The position numbers and the translations under genes were made by a program. This document shows positions 27,448-37,897 of a DNA stretch of 64,000 bases, one piece after another. Each line of letters opens with the position of its first letter. Positions within the stretch are counted from its first letter, which is position 1. Below the pieces are notes generated by a model, which was not told where the DNA came from, searched no databases, and worked only from the letters and a program-made list of their open reading frames with translations. Source of the stretch: Oxalobacter sp. OttesenSCG-928-P03 (GTDB lineage: Bacteria > Pseudomonadota > Gammaproteobacteria > Burkholderiales > Burkholderiaceae_D); the NCBI GenBank assembly GCA_030269625.1, contig JAJDFZ010000004.1, positions 1 through 64,000 of the forward strand. The letters run 5' to 3'.

Positions 27448-29286
27448 TCAATGGTCAGTCTGGCGTGCTGCCCGCTTCCGCTCATATTCCTTTAAAAAGC
27501 GTTTGCGGAAACGGATACTTTTCGGCGTGATTTCAACCAGTTCGTCATCGTTGATAAATTCAATCGCATATTCGAGTGACAACTGGATCGGCGGCGTCAG
27601 CCGCACAGCCTCATCGCTGCCGGAAGCACGGACATTGGTAAGCTGCTTTCCCTTGATGGGATTAACCACCAGGTCATTTTCACGGGAATGAATGCCAATG
27701 ATCATGCCTTCATAAACCGGATCATTATGGCTGACGAACATCCGGCCCCGATCCTGCAGCTTCCATAAGGCATAGGCAACGGCCGCGCCATCGTCCTGCG
27801 AAACCAGTACACCGTTTCGGCGGCCGGCAAAAGCCGGTCTGTCTTCATCGACCGGATAATAATCATCAAAGATATGGCTCATCAGGCCTGAACCGCGCGT
27901 TAATGTCATATATTCACTCTGAAAGCCGATCAGCCCCCTGGCGGGGATACGGTATTCCAGCCTGACACGGCCCTTGCCATCCAACTGCATATCCTGAAGT
28001 TCCCCGCGACGGCGGCCCAGTTCTTCCATAACAGCTCCCTGCCCTGACTCTTCCAGATCGACTGTCAGCAGTTCGTATGGTTCGTGCCTTTTGCCATCAA
28101 TCACCCTGTACACCACCGTTGGCCGTGAAACGGCAAATTCATAGCCTTCGCGGCGCATGTTTTCAATCAGGATCGTCAGATGCAATTCCCCTCGTCCGGA
28201 GACCTCAAAAACGGTTTCATCGTCGGTCAGCGCAACTCTGAGCGCAACGTTCGATTTCAGTTCCCGCTCAAGCCGTTCACGCAACTGGCGGCTCGTGACA
28301 AACTTCCCCTCCCGTCCGGCAAAAGGCGACGTATTCACCATGAAATTCATTGTCATGGTGGGCTCATCGACTGACAGCATGGGAAGCGCATCCGGCTTTT
28401 CAGGCGCACAGACGGTTGAACCAATATCAATCTCGTCAATGCCATTAATCAGAACAATATCTCCCGCGAGGGCTTCATCCACCTGGACTCTTTCAAGTCC
28501 TTTGAAATGCAGCACCTGGTTTATCCTGGCCCTGACCGGTGATGCCTCTTCGCCATTAAGGACGACAACATCCTGAAGAGGATGAATACGTCCGCGATTG
28601 ATCCGGCCAATCCCGATTTTGCCGACATAGGAAGAAAAATCCAGGGAAGAAATCTGTATCTGGAGTGGTCCATCGGGATCGGCTTCGCGTATCGGCACAT
28701 ATGCCAGAATCGCCTCAAACAGGGGACGCATTGTACCGGAACGGGCTTCCGGATCCGTTGAGGCGTAACCGTTCAATGCAGACGCATATATGACAGGAAA
28801 ATCCAGTTGCTCCTCAGTCGCGCCGAGCTTGTCAAACAGTTCGAAAGTCGCATTCACAACCCACTCAGGGCGGGCACCCGGACGGTCAATCTTGTTGACA
28901 ACCACAATCGGTTTTAATCCAAGAGCAAGCGCTTTTCTGGTGACAAAACGGGTCTGAGGCATGGGCCCCTCAACCGCATCCACCAGGAGCAGCACGCTGT
29001 CCACCATGGACAGCACTCGTTCGACTTCACCGCCAAAATCAGCATGGCCCGGAGTATCAACAATATTGATATTCGTTCCCTCGTATTCCACGGCACAGTT
29101 TTTTGCCAGAATGGTAATACCGCGCTCCCGCTCCAGATCATTGGAATCCATGACCCGTTCACTGACTGCCTGATTTTCACGAAAGGTTCCGGACTGATGA
29201 AGTAATTGATCAACCAGCGTGGTTTTGCCATGATCAACGTGCGCGATAATGGCAATATTTCGAATGGCCCGATTGGTTGTTGACAT
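27448..29286 (-). CDS. typA: Ribosome-associated GTPase TypA/BipA
   Basis: 612 aa from the ATG at 29286, which has CGGAGA in front; 60 upstream bases of open frame are not used. It is a translational GTPase with [12 protein letters not shown] (G1), RERGITI (G2), [12 protein letters not shown] (G3) and NKIDRPGA (G4), then EF-G-like domains and the specific C-terminal domain with [10 protein letters not shown]. BipA aids 50S assembly and stress-dependent translation. It follows truB by 84 bases in the rimP-nusA-infB operon. Confidence 0.97.
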   Translation of the reverse strand: MSTTNRAIRNIAIIAHVDHGKTTLVDQLLHQSGTFRENQAVSERVMDSNDLERERGITILAKNCAVEYEGTNINIVDTPGHADFGGEVERVLSMVDSVLLLVDAVEGPMPQTRFVTRKALALGLKPIVVVNKIDRPGARPEWVVNATFELFDKLGATEEQLDFPVIYASALNGYASTDPEARSGTMRPLFEAILAYVPIREADPDGPLQIQISSLDFSSYVGKIGIGRINRGRIHPLQDVVVLNGEEASPVRARINQVLHFKGLERVQVDEALAGDIVLINGIDEIDIGSTVCAPEKPDALPMLSVDEPTMTMNFMVNTSPFAGREGKFVTSRQLRERLERELKSNVALRVALTDDETVFEVSGRGELHLTILIENMRREGYEFAVSRPTVVYRVIDGKRHEPYELLTVDLEESGQGAVMEELGRRRGELQDMQLDGKGRVRLEYRIPARGLIGFQSEYMTLTRGSGLMSHIFDDYYPVDEDRPAFAGRRNGVLVSQDDGAAVAYALWKLQDRGRMFVSHNDPVYEGMIIGIHSRENDLVVNPIKGKQLTNVRASGSDEAVRLTPPIQLSLEYAIEFINDDELVEITPKSIRFRKRFLKEYERKRAARQTDH

Positions 29287-29370
29287 AAATCTCCGATGTT
29301 GGGCTTGATAAATGGAAAGCGGCGATTGTATCACGCTGCCTGTCACACTGCCTGAGCAGTCCGGGCGGCG

Positions 29371-30300
29371 TCAGGTCATAATCAGCCTGTCAGGGGCCAG
29401 CACGCTGCCATGCCTGATCAGGGCTGTACCGAGAAGTTTCTGACTCACAAAAGCGTACACCCGGACTCTTTCAGCCGCCTCGGGAACAAACAGTTTTTCT
29501 TTTTCGAGTGACAGCCTTTGCCCGTGCATGAAACGTTTTGCATGGTCCTCTGACAGATGGACAGCGGGAAAGGTTGAAAGAAGAAAATCCACCGGTTTCA
29601 GAATGGATTCCCCCCGGGAACGGTCTGTCTCTTCAATATCGTCCAGCGTACTGGCATCACTTATTTCAAGCTGGCCGACCCTGGTGCGCCGCAGAGAATG
29701 CAGATGGGCGCCACACCCCAGTGTCTCACCGATATCTTCACCCAGAACACGAATATAGGTGCCTTTGCTGCATGAAACACGCAAGGTCAGAAAAGGGGGG
29801 GAAAAATCCAGGAGGGTCATATCATGAATCGTTATCCGCCTTGCCTCACGCTCGACTTCAATGCCGGCACGAGCATACTCGTACAGGGGCTTGCCATCCC
29901 GTTTCAGCGCAGAATGCATGGGAGGAACCTGGTCAATTTCACCCACAAAGCGGGATAAGGCGGCCTTAACCTCGGCCAGCGTAATCCCTTCTGCATCCTG
30001 CTCTGAAACAACCTCGCCTTCCGTATCTCCTGTTGATGTCCGGATACCGAGCCGGACAGTGGTCTCATAGGTCTTGTCCGCGTTAAGCAAGTCCTGTGCA
30101 AATTTGGTCGCCTCACCAAAGCACAGGGGCAAAAGCCCTGTTGCAAAAGGATCAAGGGTACCGGTATGTCCGGCTTTTTTGGCATTCAGCCTGCGTTTGG
30201 CACGGACAAGCGCATCATTGCTCGACAGTCCGGCGGGCTTGTCCAGAAGCAGGACTCCGTGCACAGGCAGGCGCGGTTTGCGGGATGGTGCGGCAGACAT
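29371..30300 (-). CDS. truB: tRNA pseudouridine-55 synthase TruB
   Basis: 309 aa. The catalytic aspartate lies in KAGHTGTLDPFATGLLPLC (residues about 41-59), and LLDKPAGLSSNDAL opens the domain. A C-terminal PUA-like region follows, ending near HGSVLAPDRLI. It converts U55 of all elongator tRNAs to pseudouridine. It starts 30 bases after rbfA, within the translation operon. Confidence 0.96.
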   Translation of the reverse strand: MSAAPSRKPRLPVHGVLLLDKPAGLSSNDALVRAKRRLNAKKAGHTGTLDPFATGLLPLCFGEATKFAQDLLNADKTYETTVRLGIRTSTGDTEGEVVSEQDAEGITLAEVKAALSRFVGEIDQVPPMHSALKRDGKPLYEYARAGIEVEREARRITIHDMTLLDFSPPFLTLRVSCSKGTYIRVLGEDIGETLGCGAHLHSLRRTRVGQLEISDASTLDDIEETDRSRGESILKPVDFLLSTFPAVHLSEDHAKRFMHGQRLSLEKEKLFVPEAAERVRVYAFVSQKLLGTALIRHGSVLAPDRLIMT

Positions 30301-30330
30301 AACAGGGGAATCGTTCAGAAAAAGTCGGGC

Positions 30331-30723
30331 TTACTCCGCGCCGTCATCGTCTTTGGCTCTTTGCGAATTGGCCTGATCAATGAGATCGGAAAGCGCCATG
30401 CCACGCACAACCGAACGGTCATATTCAAAACGCAATTGTGGCAGGGTATGGATATGCAGGCGCCTGCTCAACTGGTTCCGGATAAAACCATTGGCTTTTT
30501 CGAGTCCCTGGAGCGTTTCCCTGACAGCTTCCTCGCTGTCATTAAGCGTCGTAAAAAAAACCTTCGCATAGGCATAATCCGGCGTCACCTGGACCTCAGT
30601 GATGGTGACCAGTCCGACACGCGGATCTTTCAGTTCAAAAGTCAGTATCTCGGACAGATCCTTCTGGATCTGGTCTGCGACCCGCAGGCTGCGGTCGGGA
30701 ATTGATCTGCCACGCTTTGCCAT
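30331..30723 (-). CDS. rbfA: Ribosome-binding factor A
   Basis: 130 aa, a single KH-like domain. The N-terminal [20 protein letters not shown] and the core [20 protein letters not shown] are diagnostic. RbfA helps 16S rRNA 5'-end processing and 30S maturation, especially in the cold. It lies between infB (35 bases upstream) and truB (30 bases downstream), the standard order. Confidence 0.95.
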   Translation of the reverse strand: MAKRGRSIPDRSLRVADQIQKDLSEILTFELKDPRVGLVTITEVQVTPDYAYAKVFFTTLNDSEEAVRETLQGLEKANGFIRNQLSRRLHIHTLPQLRFEYDRSVVRGMALSDLIDQANSQRAKDDDGAE

Positions 30724-30758
30724 TGCTCATTTCCCTTTCATGATAAAACCCCGTGCAA

Positions 30759-33515
30759 TTACAGGGTTCTGGCGATCTCCTGAACCTCGTAAACCTCAAG
30801 CTGGTCGCCTTCTTTGATGTCGTTATAGCCTTTGAGCGTCAGACCGCATTCAAATCCGGATTTGACCTCACGTACATCGTCCTTGAAGCGCTTGAGTGAG
30901 TCAATCTCACCTGTCCAGATAACCACATTGTCACGCAGCAGATGCACCATGGAACCGCGCCTGACCAGTCCCTCCAGAACGAAACAACCGGCGATGGAAC
31001 CAATACGGCTGACATGAATAACCTGGCGGATGTCCACGAGACCCAGCGTCTGCTCGCGTTTCTCGGGTGTCAGCATGCCTGACATGGCGGCCCTGACATC
31101 GTCAATCGCATCATAAATGATATTGTAATAGCGGATATCAATGCCATGCGTTTCCGCAAGCGCACGTGTCTGGGCATCTGCACGGGTATTAAAGCCGATA
31201 ATCACGGCACCGGATGCGACGGCAAGGTTAACGTCAGATTCGGTAATACCACCCACAGCAGCATGCACCACCTGCAAGCGGACTTCATCCGTTGACAGTT
31301 TGAGCATGGAACTGGTGAGCGCTTCCTGTGAACCCTGCACATCGGTCTTGATAATCAGCGGAAGCGTTTTCACTTCGCCTTCAGATATCTGGTCAAACAT
31401 GTTCTCCAGTTTGGCTGCCTGCTGTCTGGCCAGCTTGACGTCACGGAATTTGCCCTGCCGGAAAAGCGCAATTTCACGCGCCTTGCGCTCGTCTGTCATG
31501 ACCAGCACTTCTTCACCGGCGGCAGGAACTCCTGTCAGCCCCTGAATTTCAACTGGAATACTCGGCCCGGCTTCAGTAATGGGTTTGCCGTTTTCATCCA
31601 GCATAGCCCTCACGCGGCCAAATTCCTGCCCGACGAGAACCACATCCGCTCTGTGAAGCATACCGGACTGCACCAGAACCGTTGCAACAGGACCACGCCC
31701 TTTATCCAGACGCGCTTCAATAACCAGACCTTTTGCCGGCACATCCACTGGCGCGGTAAGCTCCAGAATCTCTGCCTGCAAAAGCACGTTTTCCAGAAGC
31801 GAATCGATACCCTGGCCGCTTTTTGCCGATACGGGAACAAAAGGCGCATCACCGCCATACTGCTCAGGGATGACATCTTCTGCTACCAGTTCCTGGGTGA
31901 CCCGGTCCACATTCGCGCCGGATTTATCGATTTTGTTGATCGCCACGACAAGCGGAACACCAGCTGCCTTGGCATGGGCAATCGCTTCCTTGGTCTGTGG
32001 CATCACACCATCATCTGCTGCAACAACCAGAATAACGATATCGGTTGCCTTGGCACCCCGTGCGCGCATGGCCGTAAAAGCCTCGTGGCCCGGCGTATCA
32101 AGGAACGTAATCATCCCGTTTGGCGTTCTGACATGGTATGCGCCGATATGCTGGGTAATACCGCCCGCTTCGCCTGACGCAATTTTTGTCCGGCGGATGT
32201 AATCCAGAAGGGAGGTTTTGCCGTGGTCCACGTGCCCCATGACCGTCACAACCGGCGCCCGGGGAAGCAGTTCCGCATCCACGTTTTCACCCATGGCAGC
32301 CAGTTCGGCCTCATGATCCTGAATTTTTGCGGCAAAGGCCTTGTGGCCCATTTCTTCGACCAGGATCATTGCCGTTTCCTGATCCAGCACCTGATTGATC
32401 GTCACCATCTGCCCCAAAAGCATCAACTGTTTGATGACTTCAGATGCCTTGACAGCCATCTGGTGGGCAAGTTCAGCAACGGTAATGGTTTCCGGTACAT
32501 GAATATTTTTGACAATCGCTTCGGTCGGCTGCTGAAAATTGCTTTCCCGCTCCGCGGACTGCTGGCCCTTACGGTTCTTCGATCCGCCACCGCTTCGCCA
32601 TCCATCACGTGAACCGGTTGTAGCGGCGCCACGGGTTTTCATCCCTGTGCCGCGTTTTTTCGCAGCGTCTTCCTGCCAGATGGAGGCCACATTGGCAGAC
32701 TTGATTGATTTTTTCTCGGCTGTGCCCTTCTTCTCATCTTTGGCCGGAGCCGTTTTCTTTTCTGCCGGGCGGCGCAGGGTCGTATCTTTCTTTTTCGCTT
32801 CCTCAGCAGTTTCTGCTGCCGGCTCAGGCTGCTTGGGCGCCTTTTTGGGAGAGGTCATCATGGCCTTAATCTGTGCCACCTCGTCTTCAACTGCCTGCCG
32901 GGTTTTCTCAGCCTCTTCAGCGGCTTTTCTGGCCGCTTCAGCAGCATCTTCAGCCGCTTCTCCTGCTTTTTCCGCTACCGGCTGCTCATCATGCTCCTCT
33001 GCTTTTTGGCGCGCCTCTTCTTCCGCTTTCTGTCGAGCAGCCTTTTCGGCTTCAAGCTGGGCAAGCTGTGCCTGCTTTTCGCGCAACTCCGCTTCCTGAC
33101 GCGCAATCAGTTCGGCCTGGCGACGAGCCTCTTCTGCGCGTTTTTTCTGCTCTGCCTCATCAATAATCGGAGCCGGTGGTGCCTTGGGAGCGGTTTTTTC
33201 AGCCGCGGCCGCCGGATCTTCGCGCTTGAATGTCCGTTTTTTGCGGACTTCAACCTGAATTGTGCGTGATTTACCGGATGCATCAGCCTGCTTGATCTCG
33301 CTGGTTTCCTTGCGGGTGAGCGAGATTTTTTTCTTCTCTTCTGCAGGATTGCCGTGCGATCCGCGCAGATAACTCAGCAATTTATCCTTGTCTGCATTGG
33401 TCAGAGAGTCATTTACTGATTTTTTTTCCACTCCCGCATTGCGCAACTGACTCAGCAGCGCTTCGGCCGGCATATTCAGTTCAGCAGCAAATTGAGCTAC
33501 GTTATTAGTCGCCAT
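30759..33515 (-). CDS. infB: Translation initiation factor IF-2
   Basis: 918 aa from the ATG at 33515, which follows GAGGAAGGA; an ATG 24 bases earlier is less likely. The IF2_N module comes first ([20 protein letters not shown]), then about 300 residues of charged, repetitive linker rich in Glu, Ala and Lys. The GTPase domain starts near residue 424 ([29 protein letters not shown]), followed by domains that bind fMet-tRNA. The protein brings initiator tRNA to the 30S subunit and drives subunit joining. The linker has strongly biased codon composition but keeps its frame. Confidence 0.97.
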   Translation of the reverse strand: MATNNVAQFAAELNMPAEALLSQLRNAGVEKKSVNDSLTNADKDKLLSYLRGSHGNPAEEKKKISLTRKETSEIKQADASGKSRTIQVEVRKKRTFKREDPAAAAEKTAPKAPPAPIIDEAEQKKRAEEARRQAELIARQEAELREKQAQLAQLEAEKAARQKAEEEARQKAEEHDEQPVAEKAGEAAEDAAEAARKAAEEAEKTRQAVEDEVAQIKAMMTSPKKAPKQPEPAAETAEEAKKKDTTLRRPAEKKTAPAKDEKKGTAEKKSIKSANVASIWQEDAAKKRGTGMKTRGAATTGSRDGWRSGGGSKNRKGQQSAERESNFQQPTEAIVKNIHVPETITVAELAHQMAVKASEVIKQLMLLGQMVTINQVLDQETAMILVEEMGHKAFAAKIQDHEAELAAMGENVDAELLPRAPVVTVMGHVDHGKTSLLDYIRRTKIASGEAGGITQHIGAYHVRTPNGMITFLDTPGHEAFTAMRARGAKATDIVILVVAADDGVMPQTKEAIAHAKAAGVPLVVAINKIDKSGANVDRVTQELVAEDVIPEQYGGDAPFVPVSAKSGQGIDSLLENVLLQAEILELTAPVDVPAKGLVIEARLDKGRGPVATVLVQSGMLHRADVVLVGQEFGRVRAMLDENGKPITEAGPSIPVEIQGLTGVPAAGEEVLVMTDERKAREIALFRQGKFRDVKLARQQAAKLENMFDQISEGEVKTLPLIIKTDVQGSQEALTSSMLKLSTDEVRLQVVHAAVGGITESDVNLAVASGAVIIGFNTRADAQTRALAETHGIDIRYYNIIYDAIDDVRAAMSGMLTPEKREQTLGLVDIRQVIHVSRIGSIAGCFVLEGLVRRGSMVHLLRDNVVIWTGEIDSLKRFKDDVREVKSGFECGLTLKGYNDIKEGDQLEVYEVQEIARTL

Positions 33516-33565
33516 TCCTTCCTCTTTCCTGTCTGACACGGTTCAGTTTGCGGGACTCCCCGCAA

Positions 33566-35125
33566 TTACTTCGCCTCGATCAATTCCCACGCGCGCGACT
33601 GTAATGCCTTCGCATCTTCATCATATTTGGCATCGATGAGCGCCATCTCATCATCCGTCACATCTTCAAAACCATTTTCAATCAGCTCGCGCGCACGTTC
33701 TGTCGACAAAGCGAGGATAGCGCCAAATTCATCATAGGCAAGGCCGCCAAATGCCTCCATTGTCTTGATGCCGGCCAATCCCAGCTTGCCCGCCGTACCT
33801 CTGTCCATTCCTTCCAGATTGATCAGCTCCGGTTCCATATTGGACATGCCCTCTTCAGACGCAATCGCCTCTGTTACCAGTGCGTCGCGTGCACGGGTGC
33901 GCAATTCATTGACGGTTTCTTCATCAAAAGCTTCTATTTCAAGCATTTCATTGATGGGAACATAGGCAATTTCCTCAAGCGCGGAAAAGCCTTCTTCAAT
34001 CAGAATATCCGCAACCTCCTGGTCCACATTGAGTTTGTCCATGAAAAGACTGCGAATACCGGCCGTTTCCATCGCCGATTTGTCGGCGGATTCCTCCGCC
34101 GTCATGATATTGATCTTCCAGTTGGTCAGATCTGACGCCAGACGGACATTCTGTCCGCTCCGGCCAATAGCGATGGCCAGATTTTCCTCGTCAACAATCA
34201 CGTCCATGGCATGCTGCTCTTCATCAACCACAATAGAAGAAACGTTTGCCGGAGCCAGTGCGCCAATGACAAACTGCGCCGGATCTTCAGACCACAGCAC
34301 GATATCCACGCGTTCGCCGCCCAGCTCACCGGTTACGGCCTGCACCCTTGACCCCCTGATCCCCACGCAGGTACCAATCGGATCGATACGTTTGTCGCTG
34401 GTAAATACCGCGATTTTCGCGCGCACACCCGGATCACGCGCCGCTGATTTGATCTCAAGCAGCCCCTGCTCCATTTCAGGCACTTCCAGTTCAAACAGCT
34501 TGATAATGAATTCCGGCGCGGTGCGGGACAAAATGACCTGCTGCCCTCTTGCATTTCTGTCAACGCGCAGAATGTAGGCGCGAACACGGTCGCCGACACG
34601 CAGGTTTTCCTTGGGAATCATCTGATCTCTTGGCAGACGTGCCTCGATCTTGCCGGATTCCAGGATGGCATCGCCACGCTCCATTCTTTTGACCGTACCG
34701 GTAACCATCGAATCACCGCGGGCAAGAAAATCCGTCAGAATCTGCTCACGCTCCGCATCGCGGATACGCTGCAGCACAATCTGTTTGGTATCCTGCGCAA
34801 AACGGCGGCCGAACTCGATCGACTCGATATGTTCTTCAAGATAATCATCCACTTCGATATCAGAGATCTGCTCCTTTGCCTCGAAGTGAAGAATTTCCTG
34901 GTCAGGCAGCTGTAATCCCGCTTCATCGGGAACAACATGCCACCGGCGGAAAGTTTCAAACTCACCGGTTTTGCGATCAATTGCCACCCTGATATCCACA
35001 TCACCCGGATAACGTTTTTTGGTTGCAAGAGCCAAAGCGTGCTCAAGTGCGCCGAGAACGATTTCCCTGTCGACGTTTTTTTCACGCGCGAGCGCATCAA
35101 CCAGTTGCAGAATTTCGAAACTCAT
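33566..35125 (-). CDS. nusA: Transcription termination/antitermination protein NusA
   Basis: 519 aa. It contains an N-terminal RNA polymerase-binding domain, an S1 domain ([20 protein letters not shown] near residue 141), two KH domains ([20 protein letters not shown] and [14 protein letters not shown]) and two acidic C-terminal repeats, as in E. coli NusA. NusA modulates pausing, termination and antitermination. Its start overlaps rimP by four bases (ATGA), and infB follows 50 bases later. Confidence 0.97.
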   Translation of the reverse strand: MSFEILQLVDALAREKNVDREIVLGALEHALALATKKRYPGDVDIRVAIDRKTGEFETFRRWHVVPDEAGLQLPDQEILHFEAKEQISDIEVDDYLEEHIESIEFGRRFAQDTKQIVLQRIRDAEREQILTDFLARGDSMVTGTVKRMERGDAILESGKIEARLPRDQMIPKENLRVGDRVRAYILRVDRNARGQQVILSRTAPEFIIKLFELEVPEMEQGLLEIKSAARDPGVRAKIAVFTSDKRIDPIGTCVGIRGSRVQAVTGELGGERVDIVLWSEDPAQFVIGALAPANVSSIVVDEEQHAMDVIVDEENLAIAIGRSGQNVRLASDLTNWKINIMTAEESADKSAMETAGIRSLFMDKLNVDQEVADILIEEGFSALEEIAYVPINEMLEIEAFDEETVNELRTRARDALVTEAIASEEGMSNMEPELINLEGMDRGTAGKLGLAGIKTMEAFGGLAYDEFGAILALSTERARELIENGFEDVTDDEMALIDAKYDEDAKALQSRAWELIEAK

Positions 35126-35604
35126 TTTTTTCGGCCCCTAAAATTCACCTGCGGCACCAACCGTGCCTTATCCACATCAGAAAGAGAAAAGTGCAACAGC
35201 GCTGCACCTTCCTTCGTATCAAACTCCAATGCCAGTTCGTCGCCTTCAGGTTCCTGTAATATGCCCTGAAAAACCCGCCGGTTTGACATTTCCTCAACCG
35301 GCATACGCAACCTGACATTGGCCTCCATACCCGCAAAGCGGACATAATCGGAAAATCTTTTCAGCGGCCGATCCAGGCCGGGAGAGGAGACTTCCAGACG
35401 CTCATAATCCACATCCTCAACTGTCAGGACATGTGACAATTGATGACTGACAATTTCGCAGTCTTTTACCGTAATGCTGCCTTTCGCAAGCTCTTCCGGC
35501 ATGAAATCGATATATACGCGCAAAAGCCCGCCTGATGCACGTTCAATATCCACCAGATCATAACCACAGCCATTCACTGTTTTTTCTATCAAATCCTGCA
35601 GCAA
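35122..35604 (-). CDS. rimP: Ribosome maturation factor RimP
   Basis: 160 aa. The family start [20 protein letters not shown] and the block [22 protein letters not shown] are clear (the latter near residues 78-99). RimP is needed for 30S maturation. The start is TTG at 35604: an in-frame TGA lies 15 bases upstream and no ATG or GTG is available, with GGGGGCGGG as a purine-rich leader. It is the first gene of the operon and overlaps nusA. Confidence 0.93.
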   Translation of the reverse strand: MLQDLIEKTVNGCGYDLVDIERASGGLLRVYIDFMPEELAKGSITVKDCEIVSHQLSHVLTVEDVDYERLEVSSPGLDRPLKRFSDYVRFAGMEANVRLRMPVEEMSNRRVFQGILQEPEGDELALEFDTKEGAALLHFSLSDVDKARLVPQVNFRGRKK

Positions 35605-35662
35605 ACCCGCCCCCGGTCAACAGTCTGCGTAGACAGTTCCACGCTTTTCCATTGTTTCAATG

Positions 35663-35686
35663 AAAAAAAAATGGGCGTGCGCCCAT
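35663..35686 (-). terminator. Leftward intrinsic terminator upstream of rimP
   Basis: On the minus strand, ATGGGC and GCCCAT pair around a 4-base loop and are followed by eight T. It points leftwards, 60 bases before the rimP start, so it must end a transcript from the right, not the rimP operon itself. Confidence 0.72.
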
Positions 35687-35730
35687 ATTCGTGTTTCAAA
35701 CTTTTCCTGAAAAACCACATCAATATTCTA

Positions 35731-35865
35731 TTATATACAATTAGATACATGACCGCAATGCTTTATACATACCATTTGAACCAAAATATCCCTCTTTGTC
35801 CTGCCCCCACTTTTTAGCCTCTTGAAGTCACTCGTTGTAAAATCGGATATTTTTAATTCTTTCAT
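35731..35865 (-). CDS. Possible 44-aa orphan protein between rimP and parE
   Basis: The frame begins MKELKISDFTTSDFKRLK and ends HCGHVSNCI; it has charged, amphipathic character and three cysteines at the C-terminus. An intrinsic terminator follows the stop by about 45 bases on the same strand, which is what a short monocistronic gene would show. Against it, no ribosome-binding site is visible and the frame may extend further upstream into parE. I recognise no family. Confidence 0.35.
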   Translation of the reverse strand: MKELKISDFTTSDFKRLKSGGRTKRDILVQMVCIKHCGHVSNCI

Positions 35866-35906
35866 TTTTACCGGAAGCACATACCGGTTATCAGGCTGCA
35901 TACCAG

Positions 35907-37883
35907 ATGTCAGAAAAATCCTTGTACAATGAATCATCCATCCAGGTTCTCAAAGGACTGGAACCTGTCCGTCAGCGTCCTGGAATGTATACGCGGACAG
36001 AGAGTCCTCTTCATATCATTACCGAAGTTATCGACAATGCTTCTGATGAGGCCATCGCCGGTTTCTGCCAGAATATCCGGGTAACACTTCATGTCGATGG
36101 CAGCATCAGCGTCGAAGATGACGGCCGGGGCATCCCGGTCGGCCGCCATCCTGATGAGAAAATCCCGACTATTGAGGTTATTTTTACGCGCCTGCATTCA
36201 GGCGGCAAATTCCAGAAAGGCATGGAAAATGCCTATACATTCTCTGGCGGACTGCATGGAGTGGGCGTATCCGTCACCAATGCACTTTCCAGAAAAGTAG
36301 AGGTCAGCGTCTGGCGCGACAGGAAATTCCATGAAATCACCTTTATGGATGGCGAAGTCTCTGAATCCCTGAGATCACGCGGATTGTCACGAGGTGAAAA
36401 AAAATCGGGGACAAAAGTCACCGTCTGGCCGGATCCGAAATATTTTGACAGTGCCGCCATTCCACCTGGCGAGTTGCGCCACCTGCTTCGCTCCAAAGCC
36501 ATTTTGCTGCCCGGCATCGTTGTCTCTCTTTTTGACGAAAAAACAGGAGAAACCGAAACCTGGCAATACGAAAACGGTTTTCGCGGCTATCTGTCCGGAC
36601 AACTGGGGCTGGAAACGGATGAAGACACCGTTATCCCCCTTTTTGAAGGCGAACATTATGCCGGCAGCGCCCAGGAAGGTTTTGCTGTTGGCGAAGGCGC
36701 GGCCTGGATCGTCGCCTGGACAGCGGAAGGTCCCCTTGTGCGCGAGTCCTTTGTCAACCTGATCCCGACTTCGGCTGGTGGCACGCACGAAAGCGGGCTG
36801 CGTGATGGCCTCTTCAATGCGGTTAAAAGTTTTGTGGAAATGCATTCACTCCTGCCAAAAGGTATCCGCCTGCTTCCTGAAGATGTTTTTGCCCGGGTTT
36901 CCTTTCTCCTGTCTGCGAGAGTGCTTGATCCCCAGTTTCAGGGGCAGATCAAGGAAAGGCTGAACTCCCGCGACGCCGTAAGGCTGGTATCACATTTTGT
37001 CCGCCCGCCACTGGAACTGTGGCTGAACCAGAATGTGGACCAGGGGCGCAAGCTGGCTGATCTCGTCATCCGGCAAGCCCAGTCCCGCCTGCGTTCCGCA
37101 CAGAAAGTCGAAAAAAAGAAATCGTCCGGCGTGGCTGTTTTGCCTGGCAAACTGACGGATTGCGAATCCTCGGACATTACCCGAAACGAACTCTTCCTGG
37201 TTGAAGGCGATTCCGCCGGCGGCTCGGCAAAAATGGGCCGGAACAAGGAATTTCAGGCAATCCTCCCCCTGCGCGGTAAAGTGCTGAACTCCTGGGAAAC
37301 GGAAAGAAACCGCCTGTTTGCCAATCAGGAAATACACGATATTTCCGTCGCCATTGGCGTTGATCCTCATGATGCGAACGAAACACCTGATCTTTCCGGC
37401 CTGCGTTATGGAAAAATCTGCATCCTTTCGGATGCTGATGTGGATGGCTCGCATATCCAGGTACTGCTTTTAACCCTGTTTTTCCGTCATTTTCCCAAGC
37501 TGATAGAAAACGGCAATATTTATGTCGCCCGCCCCCCCCTCTATCGTGTTGATGTGCCTGCCCGCGGCAAGCGCCCCGTTCAGAAACTCTATGCGCTGGA
37601 TGAAAGCGAACTTTTTTCCATTCGCGATAAATTGCGCAAGGAAGAAATCAGGGACAGCGCCCTGACGATTTCCCGTTTCAAGGGACTGGGAGAAATGAAT
37701 GCCGAACAGCTGTGGGAAACCACACTGAACCCGGATACCCGCCGCCTGCTTCCTGTCACTCTGGGCGAAATGGGACAGCAGAATTCCGAAGCACGCTTCC
37801 AGATGCTGATGGGCAAAGGAGAAGCCGCGGCCCGCCGGGCGTGGATGGAAGAACACGGACATGAAGCTGAGGCCGATATCTGA
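35907..37883 (+). CDS. parE: DNA topoisomerase IV subunit B (ParE)
   Basis: 658 aa. The GHKL ATPase region shows [30 protein letters not shown] and [17 protein letters not shown]; the TOPRIM domain has [14 protein letters not shown] and DADVDGSHI. ParE provides ATP hydrolysis for decatenation of replicated chromosomes. parC starts 14 bases downstream, and size and linkage exclude gyrB. The ATG at 35907 is chosen because [20 protein letters not shown] matches the family start. Confidence 0.97.
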   Translation: MSEKSLYNESSIQVLKGLEPVRQRPGMYTRTESPLHIITEVIDNASDEAIAGFCQNIRVTLHVDGSISVEDDGRGIPVGRHPDEKIPTIEVIFTRLHSGGKFQKGMENAYTFSGGLHGVGVSVTNALSRKVEVSVWRDRKFHEITFMDGEVSESLRSRGLSRGEKKSGTKVTVWPDPKYFDSAAIPPGELRHLLRSKAILLPGIVVSLFDEKTGETETWQYENGFRGYLSGQLGLETDEDTVIPLFEGEHYAGSAQEGFAVGEGAAWIVAWTAEGPLVRESFVNLIPTSAGGTHESGLRDGLFNAVKSFVEMHSLLPKGIRLLPEDVFARVSFLLSARVLDPQFQGQIKERLNSRDAVRLVSHFVRPPLELWLNQNVDQGRKLADLVIRQAQSRLRSAQKVEKKKSSGVAVLPGKLTDCESSDITRNELFLVEGDSAGGSAKMGRNKEFQAILPLRGKVLNSWETERNRLFANQEIHDISVAIGVDPHDANETPDLSGLRYGKICILSDADVDGSHIQVLLLTLFFRHFPKLIENGNIYVARPPLYRVDVPARGKRPVQKLYALDESELFSIRDKLRKEEIRDSALTISRFKGLGEMNAEQLWETTLNPDTRRLLPVTLGEMGQQNSEARFQMLMGKGEAAARRAWMEEHGHEAEADI

Positions 37884-37897
37884 TTAATGGATTTGAT

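Larger units (their letters stand above)
35605..35906. other. Intergenic region between rimP and parE
   Basis: It must hold the divergent promoters of the rimP operon and parE. It also contains a leftward terminator (35663-35686) and a possible 44-codon gene (35731-35865), listed separately. No confident -35/-10 pair was found for parE. Confidence 0.5.

Noticed and set aside
32539-33269. Long plus-strand frames over the infB linker
   Set aside because: Products of the biased repeat composition of the IF-2 linker on the other strand.
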